This document shows positions 1-7,104 of a DNA stretch of 18,706 nt, piece after piece. Position numbers and translations under genes: made by a program. Below the pieces are notes generated by a model that was given only the letters and a program-made list of their open reading frames with translations, was not told where the DNA came from and did not search any database. Each line of letters starts with the position of its first letter. Within the stretch, counting starts at the first letter, position 1. Source of the stretch: JAENVU01 sp031362155 (GTDB lineage: Bacteria > Actinomycetota > Acidimicrobiia > IMCC26256 > JAENVU01); assembly GCA_031362155.1 (NCBI GenBank), contig JANLRZ010000126.1:1-18706 (forward strand), given 5' to 3'.

Positions 1-159
1 CCCCGACCACGCGCGTGCAACGTCTCGAATACGTCGCGGTTATTTCTGACTCAGCGCTCACGACACAAGAATTTTCTTCGCGACTGAATGCGCGTACTTC
101 CCACAAACCGCGCGCCGCAATACGACGTTGCGCGAAAAACCCACGCGAAAAACCCGCGC
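1..159. other. Non-coding left edge, no gene seen
   Basis: I see no convincing coding region here. The only reading frame crossing it on the plus strand runs through the terminator and both tRNAs, so it is spurious. The minus strand may carry the promoter of the next gene beyond the edge, but no clear -35/-10 pair stands out. A short A-rich/GC repeat occupies 131-168 (listed separately). Confidence 0.5.
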
Positions 160-168
160 GAAAAAAGA
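131..168. repeat. Three tandem units of 13 nt (CGCGAAAAACCC type)
   Basis: Units start at 131, 144 and 157, an exact 13-base period. The first two read CGCGAAAAACCC followed by A or G; the third reads CGCGAAAAAAGA. On the minus strand this gives three T-tracts directly downstream of the terminator that ends the gltX-tRNA transcript. It may simply be a run of back-up U-tracts. Confidence 0.5.
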
Positions 169-197
169 AAACCGGATCATCGACGTCGATGATCCGG
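160..197 (-). terminator. Rho-independent terminator of the gltX-tRNA transcript
   Basis: Positions 172-197 are a perfect 26-base inverted repeat (13 + 13, centre at 184/185). Read on the minus strand it is followed by a T-rich run (TTTTCTTTTTT, 171-161). It lies 11 bases beyond the 3' end of tRNA-Glu and is the natural end of the minus-strand transcription unit. Confidence 0.85.
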
Positions 198-208
198 ATT
201 CTTGTGAG

Positions 209-284
209 TGGTAGCCCCGAGCGGATTCGAACCGCCGCTTCCGCCTTGAGAGGGCGGCGTCCTAGGCCGCTAGACGACGGGGCC
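209..284 (-). tRNA. tRNA-Glu (CUC)
   Basis: The cloverleaf folds by eye. The acceptor stem has 7 pairs (5' GGCCCCG with CGGGGCU, including a terminal G-U). The anticodon stem CCGCC/GGCGG encloses the loop CTCTCAA with anticodon CUC, and the T-loop reads TTCGAAT. The discriminator is A at 212, and an encoded CCA occupies 211-209, so the mature body without CCA is 212-284. It follows tRNA-Gln by 41 bases and gltX on the same strand, so it is probably co-transcribed with the synthetase that charges it. Confidence 0.95.
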
Positions 285-325
285 AGGATTCGGACTCGAC
301 ACGGTAGCGGGAACCGTCGAGCCAG

Positions 326-397
326 CTCGGGGGGGAGGAATTGAACCCCCAATTACAGGACCAGAACCTGTCGTGTTGCCGATTACACCACCCCCGA
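326..397 (-). tRNA. tRNA-Gln (CUG)
   Basis: The 72-nt cloverleaf has a fully paired acceptor stem (TCGGGGG with CCCCCGA), D stem GTG/CAC, and anticodon stem ACAGG/CCTGT around loop TTCTGGT with anticodon CUG. The T stem is GGGGG/CCTCC with loop TTCAATT. The discriminator is G at 326 and CCA is not encoded. It lies 71 bases downstream of gltX. In most actinobacteria tRNA-Gln is first charged with glutamate by GluRS and then amidated by GatCAB, so both tRNAs here would be GluRS substrates. Confidence 0.95.
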
Positions 398-468
398 ATG
401 GGAGGTGTGATCATAGCCGAGCAACGTCGGAAACCCGATTCGAAGCCTCCGGGGCCCGAGCGTCGAGA

Positions 469-1887
469 TCAACCCAGCCGCGCCCGGGCGGCCACCAGGC
501 GTGCGACCGAGATCTCACGACCCAGCAACTCGATGGAATCGAACAGTGGGAGTCCGGCCGCGCGTCCCTCGATCGCGGCGTACAGCAACTTCATGACCTT
601 GCCCGGCTTCAGACCCAGCTCGGTGATCGCGGCGCGCATCTCACCAATGGAATCGACGTTCCAATCGCAACCGGTCACATGACGGATCACCGCATCGAGA
701 ACCGCGGCCGGTTGGTCCACCGTCGAGACCTGACTCCAGACGTCGTCCGCCACCGCGAACGCATCACCGGCGAAGAGGAACGCCAGTTGATCGGCCAAGG
801 ACACCAGTGTGCTGGCCCGCTCCTGACCGACCGTCACCCCCGCAACGAAGATGCCTTCATCGAATCCGTCGCCGTACCGCTCGACCGCGAACGGTCGCAC
901 CCGTTCGACCAACTCGGCGAGCGAGAGGCGACGAATCCATTCACCGTTCATCCACTCGAGCTTCTTGTCGTCGAAGATTGCCGCCGAGTGGGTCACCCGC
1001 TCCAGCGTGAACGCCGCGACCACGTCGGGCGCCGTCATCACTTCGCGGTCGTCGTCGGGTGCCCAGCCGAGCAGGGACAGATAGTTGAACAACGCCTCCG
1101 CCAAGATGCCGCGGGCGCGGAAGTCCTCGACGGCCACGGCACCGTGGCGCTTCGACAGCTTGGCGCGGTCCGCCTGGAGGATCAGCGGTAGGTGCGCGTA
1201 CATCGGGGCTTCGACCCCACCGAGCGCCCGCCGGATCGCCAGGACCCGGTGCGTCGTATCGATGAGGTCCTCACCCCGGATGACGTGGGTGATCTCCATC
1301 GCCAGGTCGTCGACGGCATTTGCGAGGAAGAACAGCGGTGAACCATCGGAGCGAACAATGACGAAGTCCGAAATCGTCGACCACTCGACGGCGACCTCAC
1401 CGCGCACCGCGTCGGTGAACACGCTCCGGCCGGTATCGGGAGTCCGAAATCGCACGGTCCGGGGCCGGCCTTCGGCGGCCAGGGCCGCCCGCTGATCGGC
1501 CGTGAGGTCGCGACCACGACCGTCATACCCCGGCGGGAGGCCGGCCGCCTTGCGCTCGGCATTCATGGCCTCGAGTTCCTCGGACGTGTCGAAACACTCG
1601 TATGCGTCGCCGCTGGCCAACAACCGGTCGGCCGCCGCAAGGTATTCCGGGATTCGCTGCGACTGGCGCCACGGCGTCTCGTCCCAATCGAGGCCGAGCC
1701 AACGGAGCGTGTCGCCGATCGCGTCGACCCACTCTTCGCGGGTGCGCGACGTGTCGGTGTCTTCGATGCGGATCAGGAACGTGCCGTCGGTGTTGCGGGC
1801 GTACAGCCAGTTGAACAGCGCCGTCCGCGCACTCCCAACGTGCAGCTCGCCCGAGGGCGCGGGCGAGAACCGGACTCGGACACTCAT
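469..1887 (-). CDS. gltX: Glutamyl-tRNA synthetase
   Basis: This 472-residue class I synthetase attaches glutamate to tRNA-Glu. In organisms without GlnRS it also charges tRNA-Gln. The signature HIGH motif is HVGS at residues 16-19 within PSGELHVGSARTALFNWLYA, and the KMSKS motif is KLSKR at 243-247. The catalytic Rossmann fold fills the first ~300 residues and the rest is the helical anticodon-binding part. Only one cysteine is obvious near residue 98, so the zinc-binding form of the connecting domain seems absent. The length is normal for bacterial GluRS. The ATG at 1887 follows a strong GAGGAAGGA ribosome site. It sits 46 bases after the upstream hypothetical gene and is followed by tRNA-Gln and tRNA-Glu, its likely substrates. 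Discriminating or non-discriminating type cannot be decided by eye; the tRNA-Gln neighbour favours the latter. Confidence 0.96.
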   Translation of the reverse strand: MSVRVRFSPAPSGELHVGSARTALFNWLYARNTDGTFLIRIEDTDTSRTREEWVDAIGDTLRWLGLDWDETPWRQSQRIPEYLAAADRLLASGDAYECFDTSEELEAMNAERKAAGLPPGYDGRGRDLTADQRAALAAEGRPRTVRFRTPDTGRSVFTDAVRGEVAVEWSTISDFVIVRSDGSPLFFLANAVDDLAMEITHVIRGEDLIDTTHRVLAIRRALGGVEAPMYAHLPLILQADRAKLSKRHGAVAVEDFRARGILAEALFNYLSLLGWAPDDDREVMTAPDVVAAFTLERVTHSAAIFDDKKLEWMNGEWIRRLSLAELVERVRPFAVERYGDGFDEGIFVAGVTVGQERASTLVSLADQLAFLFAGDAFAVADDVWSQVSTVDQPAAVLDAVIRHVTGCDWNVDSIGEMRAAITELGLKPGKVMKLLYAAIEGRAAGLPLFDSIELLGREISVARLVAARARLG

Positions 1888-1933
1888 GACGCGGGTTCCT
1901 TCCTCAACGGGTCACGCGGCCACCGTGACCCGG

Positions 1934-2497
1934 TCAGGCCGACGGTTCCGCGTGGGAAATCTCAGCGGCGTGAACGCGAGCCAACTGGCTACGGACCCGG
2001 CTCAGGTGTTCGGGGAGTTCGGTGACCGGGAGCCGGAGCAACGATGCGCTGACCGAGTCGGCAATGGCGCGCCGGACGACATACTCATGACTCGCGCCGC
2101 GCACCACTCCGGGCCGCCAGGTGCGGACCTCGGCGGGCGCCGGGCCGGCATAGCCGAGGAGTTCCACCGCGAAGTCCACGTCGAGCTTCGTCGGTGCACG
2201 CCCGAAGGTCGCGGCCCGTTTCATCGCCAGCTCCGCGACGATCGCGACGGCATCCTCGACGTGTTCACCGGGTTCGAGGCGGAAGCGATCCCGAGCTCGC
2301 GAGGCCAGCGTGAGGGCGAAGCCGTTGCTCGGACCCGGTGAACCGACCAGCGCACCCACCGGGCGTCGCGCGATGGCGTCACCCGGGCGGTCCGCTCGCC
2401 AACTGCGCGCCGCAGGCATGTGGATGCCCGGAGCAAAGTTCTGCTTCTGACGCGGGCGTTCGTCGCGATGGGTGGGAACGTAGGGGTCGGTAGGCAC
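1934..2497 (-). CDS. Hypothetical protein in the cimA-gltX gap
   Basis: I do not recognise a family. The 187-residue product begins with a GTG at 2497. A GAGGG motif overlapping the end of cimA lies about 12 bases upstream, so the start is uncertain; an in-frame ATG at residue 27 (about 2419) is an alternative. The protein is soluble, Arg/Ala-rich, with no membrane segment, signal peptide or cysteine. Its first ~50 residues look unstructured (WRADRPGD at about 33-40, GSPGPSNGFAL at about 52-62). The middle and end look helical. It lies 9 bases after cimA and 46 bases before gltX on the same strand, so it is almost certainly in the same operon. The operon context (isoleucine synthesis and tRNA charging) gives no direct function. 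Confidence 0.75.
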   Translation of the reverse strand: MPTDPYVPTHRDERPRQKQNFAPGIHMPAARSWRADRPGDAIARRPVGALVGSPGPSNGFALTLASRARDRFRLEPGEHVEDAVAIVAELAMKRAATFGRAPTKLDVDFAVELLGYAGPAPAEVRTWRPGVVRGASHEYVVRRAIADSVSASLLRLPVTELPEHLSRVRSQLARVHAAEISHAEPSA

Positions 2498-2506
2498 GGG
2501 TGATGG

Positions 2507-4144
2507 TTACCCTCGGGCCTCGGCGCGAAGCAAGCCATAGACGATCGAATCCGACAACGCCTGCCAACTCGCTTCGATGATGTTCTCGCTCACGCCGATC
2601 GTGGTCCAGGATTGCTCGCCGTCAGTGCTGTCGAGCAGGACCCGAGTGATTGCACCCGTTCCCTTCTGCGTGTCGAGGACGCGCACCTTGTAATCGGTCA
2701 GGTGGAGCCGATCGAGCGCCGGGTACCGACCGGCCAGGGCTCGGCGCAGCGCCCGGTCGAGCGCGTTGACCGGCCCGTTCCCCTCTTCCGTGGCAATGAG
2801 GCGCTCGTCGCCGACCCAGACCTTGATCGTGGCCTCGGTCAAGACGCCATCCGGGGCCTCGCCGGGGTTGGTGGTCGGGCTGGCGTCGTCGGTGATCACG
2901 CGAAAGGCCTCGGCCCGGAACCACGAGGGCTCCCAGCCGCTCGCCCGGCGCATGAGCAACTCCAGCGACGCATCCGCGACTTCGAAGTGGTACCCCTCGT
3001 GCTCGAGGTGCTTGAGCGTGTCGACCACTCGGTTGATCGTCGGACCGTCGAGGTCGAGGCCGAGTTCCTTGGCCTTGAGTTGAATCGTCGATTTCCCGGC
3101 GAGTTCGGACATCACGAACCGGGTCCCGTTCCCGACCGTGTCGGGCGGTACGTGTTCGTACGCGTCCGGGCGCTTCACAATTGCGCTCACGTGCAACCCG
3201 GCCTTGTGTGCGAACGCCGACGATCCGACGTAGGCCGCTTGCGGGTTCAACGCCATGTTGACGAGCTCCGCCACATGATGCGCGACGGGCGTCAGCCGCT
3301 CCATGCGCTCGGGCGGCAGCGTCTCGATCCCCATCTTGAGCGTCAGGTTCGGGATGATCGTCGTCAGGTTGCAGTTGCCCGTGCGTTCGCCGTAGCCGTT
3401 GATGGTGCCCTGCACCTGGGTCGCGCCGCCGAGCACACCGGCGAGCGCATTCGCGACACCACATCCGGTGTCGTCGTGGAGGTGAACGCCCACACTCACG
3501 TCGGCCCCGAAGTACTCGACGACCGACCGCACGGTGGCTTCGACCTCGTGCGGCAGACTGCCGCCGTTGGTGTCGCAGAGGACCAGCGCATCAACCCCGG
3601 CCTGTACGGCGCCCTCGAGCACCCGCAGGCTGAACTCGGGATTGCGTTTGAACCCGTCGAAGAAGTGCTCCGCGTCGAACAACACCTCCCGCCCGAGCGA
3701 CTTGAGGTAGTCGACGGAGTCCGCGACCATGAGCACGCCTTCGTCGAGCGTGGTGTCGAGGGCTTCCAACACGTGGTAGTCCCAGCACTTGCCCACGATG
3801 CAGACCGTGTCGGTGTTGGCCTCCACGAGGTGACGCAAGGTGTCATCCGAGTCGACCTTGCCCTTGACCCGTCGAGTCATGCCAAAGGCGACCAGCTTGG
3901 AATGCTCGAGCACGAGTTCGTGCTGGGCGCGCTGGAACAGTTCGTTGTCTTTCGGGTTCGCGCCCGGCCAGCCCGCCTCGATGTAGTCCACGCCGAGCCA
4001 ATCGAGCTGTTCCGCGATCCGCAACTTGTCGTCGACCGTGAGCGAAATGCCTTCGAGCTGGGAACCGTCGCGCAGGGTCGTGTCGTAGATCTCGACGCGC
4101 GCCGGCAGACCCGCAACCCGCGCGTGTGGCTCAGTCGTCGACAT
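2507..4144 (-). CDS. cimA: (R)-citramalate synthase
   Basis: It condenses acetyl-CoA with pyruvate to give (R)-citramalate, the first step of the threonine-independent isoleucine route. Numbering is from the GTG at 4150. The TIM-barrel signature YDTTLRDGSQ lies at residues 22-31 (metal D23, catalytic R27), the metal histidines are in VHLHDD (H223, H225), and GYGERTGN is at 252-259. A LeuA-type regulatory (dimerisation) domain fills roughly the last 130 residues. The length (~545) and the ERTGNCNL, SAFAHKAGLHVSA and NPQAAYVG segments fit the CimA/TIGR00977 class rather than classical LeuA; a separate true leuA occurs at 14669-16210. Two starts are possible, GTG at 4150 or ATG at 4144, and I chose the ATG. 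Either overlaps the end of ilvE, which points to translational coupling. A homocitrate synthase role is less likely. Confidence 0.93.
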   Translation of the reverse strand: MSTTEPHARVAGLPARVEIYDTTLRDGSQLEGISLTVDDKLRIAEQLDWLGVDYIEAGWPGANPKDNELFQRAQHELVLEHSKLVAFGMTRRVKGKVDSDDTLRHLVEANTDTVCIVGKCWDYHVLEALDTTLDEGVLMVADSVDYLKSLGREVLFDAEHFFDGFKRNPEFSLRVLEGAVQAGVDALVLCDTNGGSLPHEVEATVRSVVEYFGADVSVGVHLHDDTGCGVANALAGVLGGATQVQGTINGYGERTGNCNLTTIIPNLTLKMGIETLPPERMERLTPVAHHVAELVNMALNPQAAYVGSSAFAHKAGLHVSAIVKRPDAYEHVPPDTVGNGTRFVMSELAGKSTIQLKAKELGLDLDGPTINRVVDTLKHLEHEGYHFEVADASLELLMRRASGWEPSWFRAEAFRVITDDASPTTNPGEAPDGVLTEATIKVWVGDERLIATEEGNGPVNALDRALRRALAGRYPALDRLHLTDYKVRVLDTQKGTGAITRVLLDSTDGEQSWTTIGVSENIIEASWQALSDSIVYGLLRAEARG

Positions 4145-5051
4145 GTTCACACCAGCTCTGATAGGCCTCGACCTGACCCCGCACCGCTCGCGCGTACTCG
4201 GCGGCGATCACCTGAGTACTCGGACCAGGGCAGGGAATCGTGCGGTCGTCGACCGAGTTCACCGCGCTCACCTCGGCGGCGGTGCCACAGACGAACATCT
4301 CCTCCGCGATGTACAGATCGCTCCGGGTGAGGTTGTCGACCCGCACCTCGATCCCTTTGTCACGCGCGATCGTCATCACCGAACTCTGGGTGATGCCTTC
4401 GAGTGCGCCGGCGGAGGTCGGTGGCGTGAGCAACACGCCGTTGCGAGCCACGAAGATGTTCTCGCCGGTGCACTCGCTGACGTGACCGTCGAGACTCAAC
4501 ATGATCGCTTCGTCGTACCCGGCCTTGAGCGCCTCGACCTTGGCCAGCGACGAGTTGACGTAGTTGCCGGTCGTCTTCGACGCCGGTGGCATGACGTTGT
4601 GATCGTGGCGAGCCCACGAACTGATCTTCATGCGCACACCCCGGGTCACGGCGTCGTCACCCAGGTAGGCGCCCCATGGCCAACAGGCCACCGAGACGTC
4701 GACCGTGCACGGCAGCGTGTTCAGTCCCATTTCGCCGTAGCCGTAGTACGCGATGGGCCGCACGTAACAACTCGGAAGGCCCGAGGCGCGCACGGTGTCC
4801 TTGCAGGCCTGGACGATCTCGTCGATGGAGTACGGGATCTCCATCATCATGATCTTGGCGGAGTCGAAGAGTCGTTCGATGTGCTCGGTCAGGCGGAAGA
4901 TCGCCGGGCCGCGGTCGGTCTCGTACGCGCGGATGCCTTCGAACACCCCGGTGCCGTAGTGCAACGTGTGGGTGAGGACATGGATTTTCGCGTCGTCCCA
5001 ATCGACGAGGCGACCGTTCATCCAGATCTGCTTGGTGGCTTCGATCGGCAT
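4131..5051 (-). CDS. ilvE: Branched-chain amino-acid aminotransferase
   Basis: This PLP enzyme performs the last step of leucine, isoleucine and valine synthesis, with glutamate as amino donor. The 306-residue length is typical of class IV (type I) BCAT. The PLP lysine is K159 in SKTTGNYVNS, and ECTGENIF at 193-200 holds the conserved glutamate that contacts the cofactor. HYGTGVFEGIRAY at 31-43 is the classic N-terminal signature. The ATG at 5051 has a GGAAAGGG ribosome site inside the end of leuB, and the gap from the leuB stop is only 2 bases. The 3' end overlaps the start of cimA. With LeuB and CimA it forms a leucine/isoleucine block under a common attenuator. A D-amino-acid transaminase (same fold) is excluded by the sequence around the lysine and by the context. 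Confidence 0.96.
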   Translation of the reverse strand: MPIEATKQIWMNGRLVDWDDAKIHVLTHTLHYGTGVFEGIRAYETDRGPAIFRLTEHIERLFDSAKIMMMEIPYSIDEIVQACKDTVRASGLPSCYVRPIAYYGYGEMGLNTLPCTVDVSVACWPWGAYLGDDAVTRGVRMKISSWARHDHNVMPPASKTTGNYVNSSLAKVEALKAGYDEAIMLSLDGHVSECTGENIFVARNGVLLTPPTSAGALEGITQSSVMTIARDKGIEVRVDNLTRSDLYIAEEMFVCGTAAEVSAVNSVDDRTIPCPGPSTQVIAAEYARAVRGQVEAYQSWCEHVDD

Positions 5052-5053
5052 GG

Positions 5054-6046
5054 CTACACCCTTTCCGCAATACGTGAGCCGACCTCAGACGTCGAGCCCG
5101 TGATGTCGTCCGATGTGCGGACTGCTTCGTGAATTCGCGTTGCCGCGTCGGTCTCGCCGAGGAACTCGAGCATCATCGCCGCGCTGATGATCGCGGCGCG
5201 AGGGTCGGCGACTCCGGTGCCCGCGATGTCGGGCGCCGATCCGTGGACCGGCTCGAACAGCGACGGACCGGTACGCGCCGGATTCAGGTTGCCCGACGCC
5301 GCCCGGCCGATGCCGCCACCGATCGCCCCACCGAGATCGGTGAGGATGTCACCGAACAAGTTGTCGGTCACGATGACGTCGTACTTCTCCGGACGCTGCA
5401 CGAAGTGGATGCACGCCGCGTCGATGTGGTCGTACCCGGTGGTGACTTCGGGGTACTCCGCCGCAACGATGTCGAACGTGCGCTGCCACAGATCGCCGGC
5501 GAAGGTCAGAACATTCGTCTTGTGCACCAGGTGCACGCGGCGAGCCTCCCGACTCTGGGCGAGATCGAACGCATACCGAATACACCGTTCGACGCCCATC
5601 CGCGTGTTGACCGAACCCTGGGTCGCGATCTCGTGGGGAGTGTCCTTCCGGAGAAACCCGCCTTCGCCGGCGTAACTGCCCTCGGTGTTCTCCCGGATCA
5701 CGATCATGTCCACGCCGTGATTGAGCGCGCTCGGCGGCGCGAGGACCGGCCGGTGGTTGATGTACAGATCGAGCGCGAACCTCATCTTCAGGAGGAGCCC
5801 GCGCTCCAAGACGCCGGGCGGCACCTCGGGGGTCCCGACCGCACCCAGGAGGATCGCATCGAGCGTGGCCAACTCCGCGAGCACGTCGTCGGGCAGTACG
5901 TCACCCGTTGCGAGGTATCGAGTTCCGCCCAGATCGTACGGGACGGGTTCGTAGGCCACCCCGGTCGCGTCGAGGACCTTGAGCGCCTCGGCCACGACCT
6001 CCGGGCCGATCCCGTCACCGCCGATGATCCCGATCCGATGGGCCAC
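5054..6046 (-). CDS. leuB: 3-isopropylmalate dehydrogenase
   Basis: NAD-dependent oxidative decarboxylation of 3-isopropylmalate in leucine synthesis. The same enzyme class also oxidises 3-methylmalate in the citramalate route. The 330-residue product begins GIIGGDGIGPEV at residues 6-17. It has IRENTEGSYAGEGG (117-130, catalytic Y125), HKTNVL (K176), metal aspartates in NLFGDILTD (D233, D237) and the NAD-binding EPVHGSAPDIAG (265-276). The RENTEG form is the short actinobacterial type rather than the RELTGG form of E. coli. Tartrate dehydrogenase shares this motif, but the leu/ilv context settles the call. The ATG at 6046 has an AAGGAG ribosome site 8 bases upstream. It is the first full-length gene of the operon and follows a leader peptide and an intrinsic terminator at 6110-6136. 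Confidence 0.95.
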   Translation of the reverse strand: MAHRIGIIGGDGIGPEVVAEALKVLDATGVAYEPVPYDLGGTRYLATGDVLPDDVLAELATLDAILLGAVGTPEVPPGVLERGLLLKMRFALDLYINHRPVLAPPSALNHGVDMIVIRENTEGSYAGEGGFLRKDTPHEIATQGSVNTRMGVERCIRYAFDLAQSREARRVHLVHKTNVLTFAGDLWQRTFDIVAAEYPEVTTGYDHIDAACIHFVQRPEKYDVIVTDNLFGDILTDLGGAIGGGIGRAASGNLNPARTGPSLFEPVHGSAPDIAGTGVADPRAAIISAAMMLEFLGETDAATRIHEAVRTSDDITGSTSEVGSRIAERV

Positions 6047-6109
6047 GCCCGTACTCCTTGCTCTGAGATCCGATGGGATCCGCCGCAGTCGGCCGGACCC
6101 CTGACAACG

Positions 6110-6136
6110 AAAAACCGCCCACCGAAGTGGACGGTT
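6110..6136 (-). terminator. Attenuator terminator upstream of leuB
   Basis: On the minus strand a 10-bp stem (AACCGTCCAC 6136-6127 with GTGGGCGGTT 6122-6113, one G-T pair) is closed by a TTCG tetraloop and followed by T residues to 6110. It lies between the leader peptide stop (6164) and the leuB start (6046), so it can only stop transcripts before leuB. A second hairpin (GGCGCCG 6160-6154 with CGGCGTT 6150-6144, GAT loop) stands in front. Two competing pairings with the 5' arm can be drawn: 6167-6160 GTAGGCGG with one mismatch, or 6154-6148 GGATCGG with CCGTCC and one bulge. Confidence 0.85.
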
Positions 6137-6163
6137 GAACGCGAACGCCGATCCGGCGCCCGC

Positions 6164-6196
6164 CTACGAAATAATGGTGACGAACGAGGTGAACAT
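6164..6196 (-). CDS. Ile/Val leader peptide of the leuB-ilvE-cimA operon
   Basis: An ORF of 10 codons, MFTSFVTIIS, ends in TAG 28 bases before the attenuator stem. It has one Val (GTC) and two adjacent Ile (ATT ATT) codons just before the stop. That is the arrangement expected for ribosome-mediated attenuation by the end products of IlvE and CimA. No Shine-Dalgarno sequence is seen. The ATG lies 10 bases from an extended -10 (TGC-TATCCT), so it is probably translated from a leaderless or nearly leaderless mRNA. The stretch is too short to prove coding by composition; the call rests on codon content and position. Confidence 0.65.
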   Translation of the reverse strand: MFTSFVTIIS

Positions 6197-6206
6197 GCTG
6201 GGGCGC

Positions 6207-6215
6207 AGGATAGCA
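6207..6215 (-). promoter_or_regulatory. Extended -10 promoter of the leuB operon leader
   Basis: TGC immediately precedes TATCCT on the minus strand (6215-6207), an extended -10 form. No good -35 hexamer is present 16-19 bases upstream. The leader ATG starts 10 bases downstream of the hexamer. Confidence 0.5.
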
Positions 6216-6332
6216 GCCTCACCCCGGGGCCTCCCTGGGATACCCGGCGGCCAGAACGCCCACCACCCCCGAAACGTCGCGGTCGTTCCCGGCCGCGCCG
6301 ACGAACCGGCACGGCTCTGGCAGGATTCGCCG

Positions 6333-7076
6333 ATGCGCACCCCATCTCGTTGTTCATCCCGTTGCTCATCCCGTCGCTCATCCCGATCCGAATCCGGTGG
6401 CATCAGCACGATCTTGATTTCGATCGTCGTCCTCGTCATCGCCGCCGGCGGCGCCGCCTACTGGTTCCTGATTCGCGATAACGCGAAACCCAAGCCGAAG
6501 ATCACCAACACCAAGGTGGTGGCCGGGAGCTCGATCGACGGCGGGTGGAAGATCTCCACCACCACCCCCGACGCCACCTTCGTGCAGTATCGGATCGGCG
6601 AGACGTTCGCGAGCGGCCTCGTCGAGAGCACGGCGACCGGGAAGTCGACCGAGGTCACGGGTTCGTTGACCGTGAACGGTTCCGAGGTCAGCGACATCAC
6701 CGTCACCGCCAACCTCGCCGCGCTGACGTCGGACAAGTCGTTTCGCGACACCGCGCTGAAGACCCGCGGGCTCGAGACCGACAAGTTCAAGGATGCGACC
6801 TTCACGGCCACAGCATCGGTGACGCTGCCCAATGCGCCCGCCACCGGTGCGACGGTCTCGGTCGACGTGACGGGCGATCTCACACTGCACGGCGTCACGA
6901 AGACCGTGACGATCCCCTTGCAGGGCCGGTGGGACGGCAAGCAGATCCAAGTGATCGGCGAACTCGACATCACGCTGGCCGACTACGGGATCACTCCCCC
7001 GAGCGGCGGTCCGATCGCCAGTATCAACGATTCGGGCACTTTGGAACTCCAACTCACCTTCGACAAGGCCAGCTGA
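6333..7076 (+). CDS. Membrane-anchored YceI-like domain protein
   Basis: The 247-residue protein has a Ser/Arg-rich N-terminus (residues 2-20), one hydrophobic segment (about 24-47, ILISIVVLVIAAGGAAYWFL) and a C-terminal YceI/lipocalin-like beta-barrel (about 66-247). The YceI signature GDLTLHGVTKTVTIPL and the late ADYGI segment are visible. Members bind isoprenoid-type lipids in a hydrophobic pocket; the ligand here is unknown. The barrel would sit outside the membrane. I chose the ATG at 6333. The frame is open upstream to 6135, but that part crosses the divergent leuB leader and lacks family similarity. A CAGGAT hexamer ends 6 bases before the ATG with no ribosome site, suggesting a leaderless mRNA. 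It ends 28 bases before greA on the same strand. Confidence 0.82.
   Translation: MRTPSRCSSRCSSRRSSRSESGGISTILISIVVLVIAAGGAAYWFLIRDNAKPKPKITNTKVVAGSSIDGGWKISTTTPDATFVQYRIGETFASGLVESTATGKSTEVTGSLTVNGSEVSDITVTANLAALTSDKSFRDTALKTRGLETDKFKDATFTATASVTLPNAPATGATVSVDVTGDLTLHGVTKTVTIPLQGRWDGKQIQVIGELDITLADYGITPPSGGPIASINDSGTLELQLTFDKAS
6349..6384 (+). repeat. Three 12-bp tandem repeats in the YceI-like gene 5' end
   Basis: GTTGTTCATCCC, GTTGCTCATCCC and GTCGCTCATCCC follow one another without a gap, with a degenerate fourth unit after 6384. In the coding frame they encode the Cys/Ser/Arg-rich tail ahead of the membrane segment, in four-residue steps. Copy number may vary between strains. Confidence 0.7.
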
Positions 7077-7091
7077 ACCGCGACCGGCGGG

Positions 7092-7097
7092 TACCCT
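7092..7097 (+). promoter_or_regulatory. Leaderless -10 element of greA
   Basis: TACCCT lies 7 bases before the greA ATG, with no Shine-Dalgarno sequence between. TANNNT followed by 6-7 bases and the start codon is the usual layout of actinobacterial leaderless promoters. No clear -35 is seen. Confidence 0.5.
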
Positions 7098-7104
7098 CCC
7101 CCGG

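Noticed and set aside
15..344. 109-codon plus-strand frame across the left edge
   Set aside because: It spans the terminator, tRNA-Glu and part of tRNA-Gln, so it cannot be a gene.
2612..4330. 572-codon open frame on the plus strand opposite cimA
   Set aside because: It is a GC-driven shadow: Arg/His/Val/Asp-rich composition with no motif, while cimA on the other strand has full catalytic motifs.
6110..6136. Reading the leuB upstream hairpin as a plus-strand terminator
   Set aside because: The T-tract is present only on the minus strand; plus-strand transcription there has no gene to end.
5129..6481. 450-codon plus-strand frame opposite leuB running into the leader region
   Set aside because: It is antisense to a clear leuB and crosses the attenuator; no protein-like pattern.
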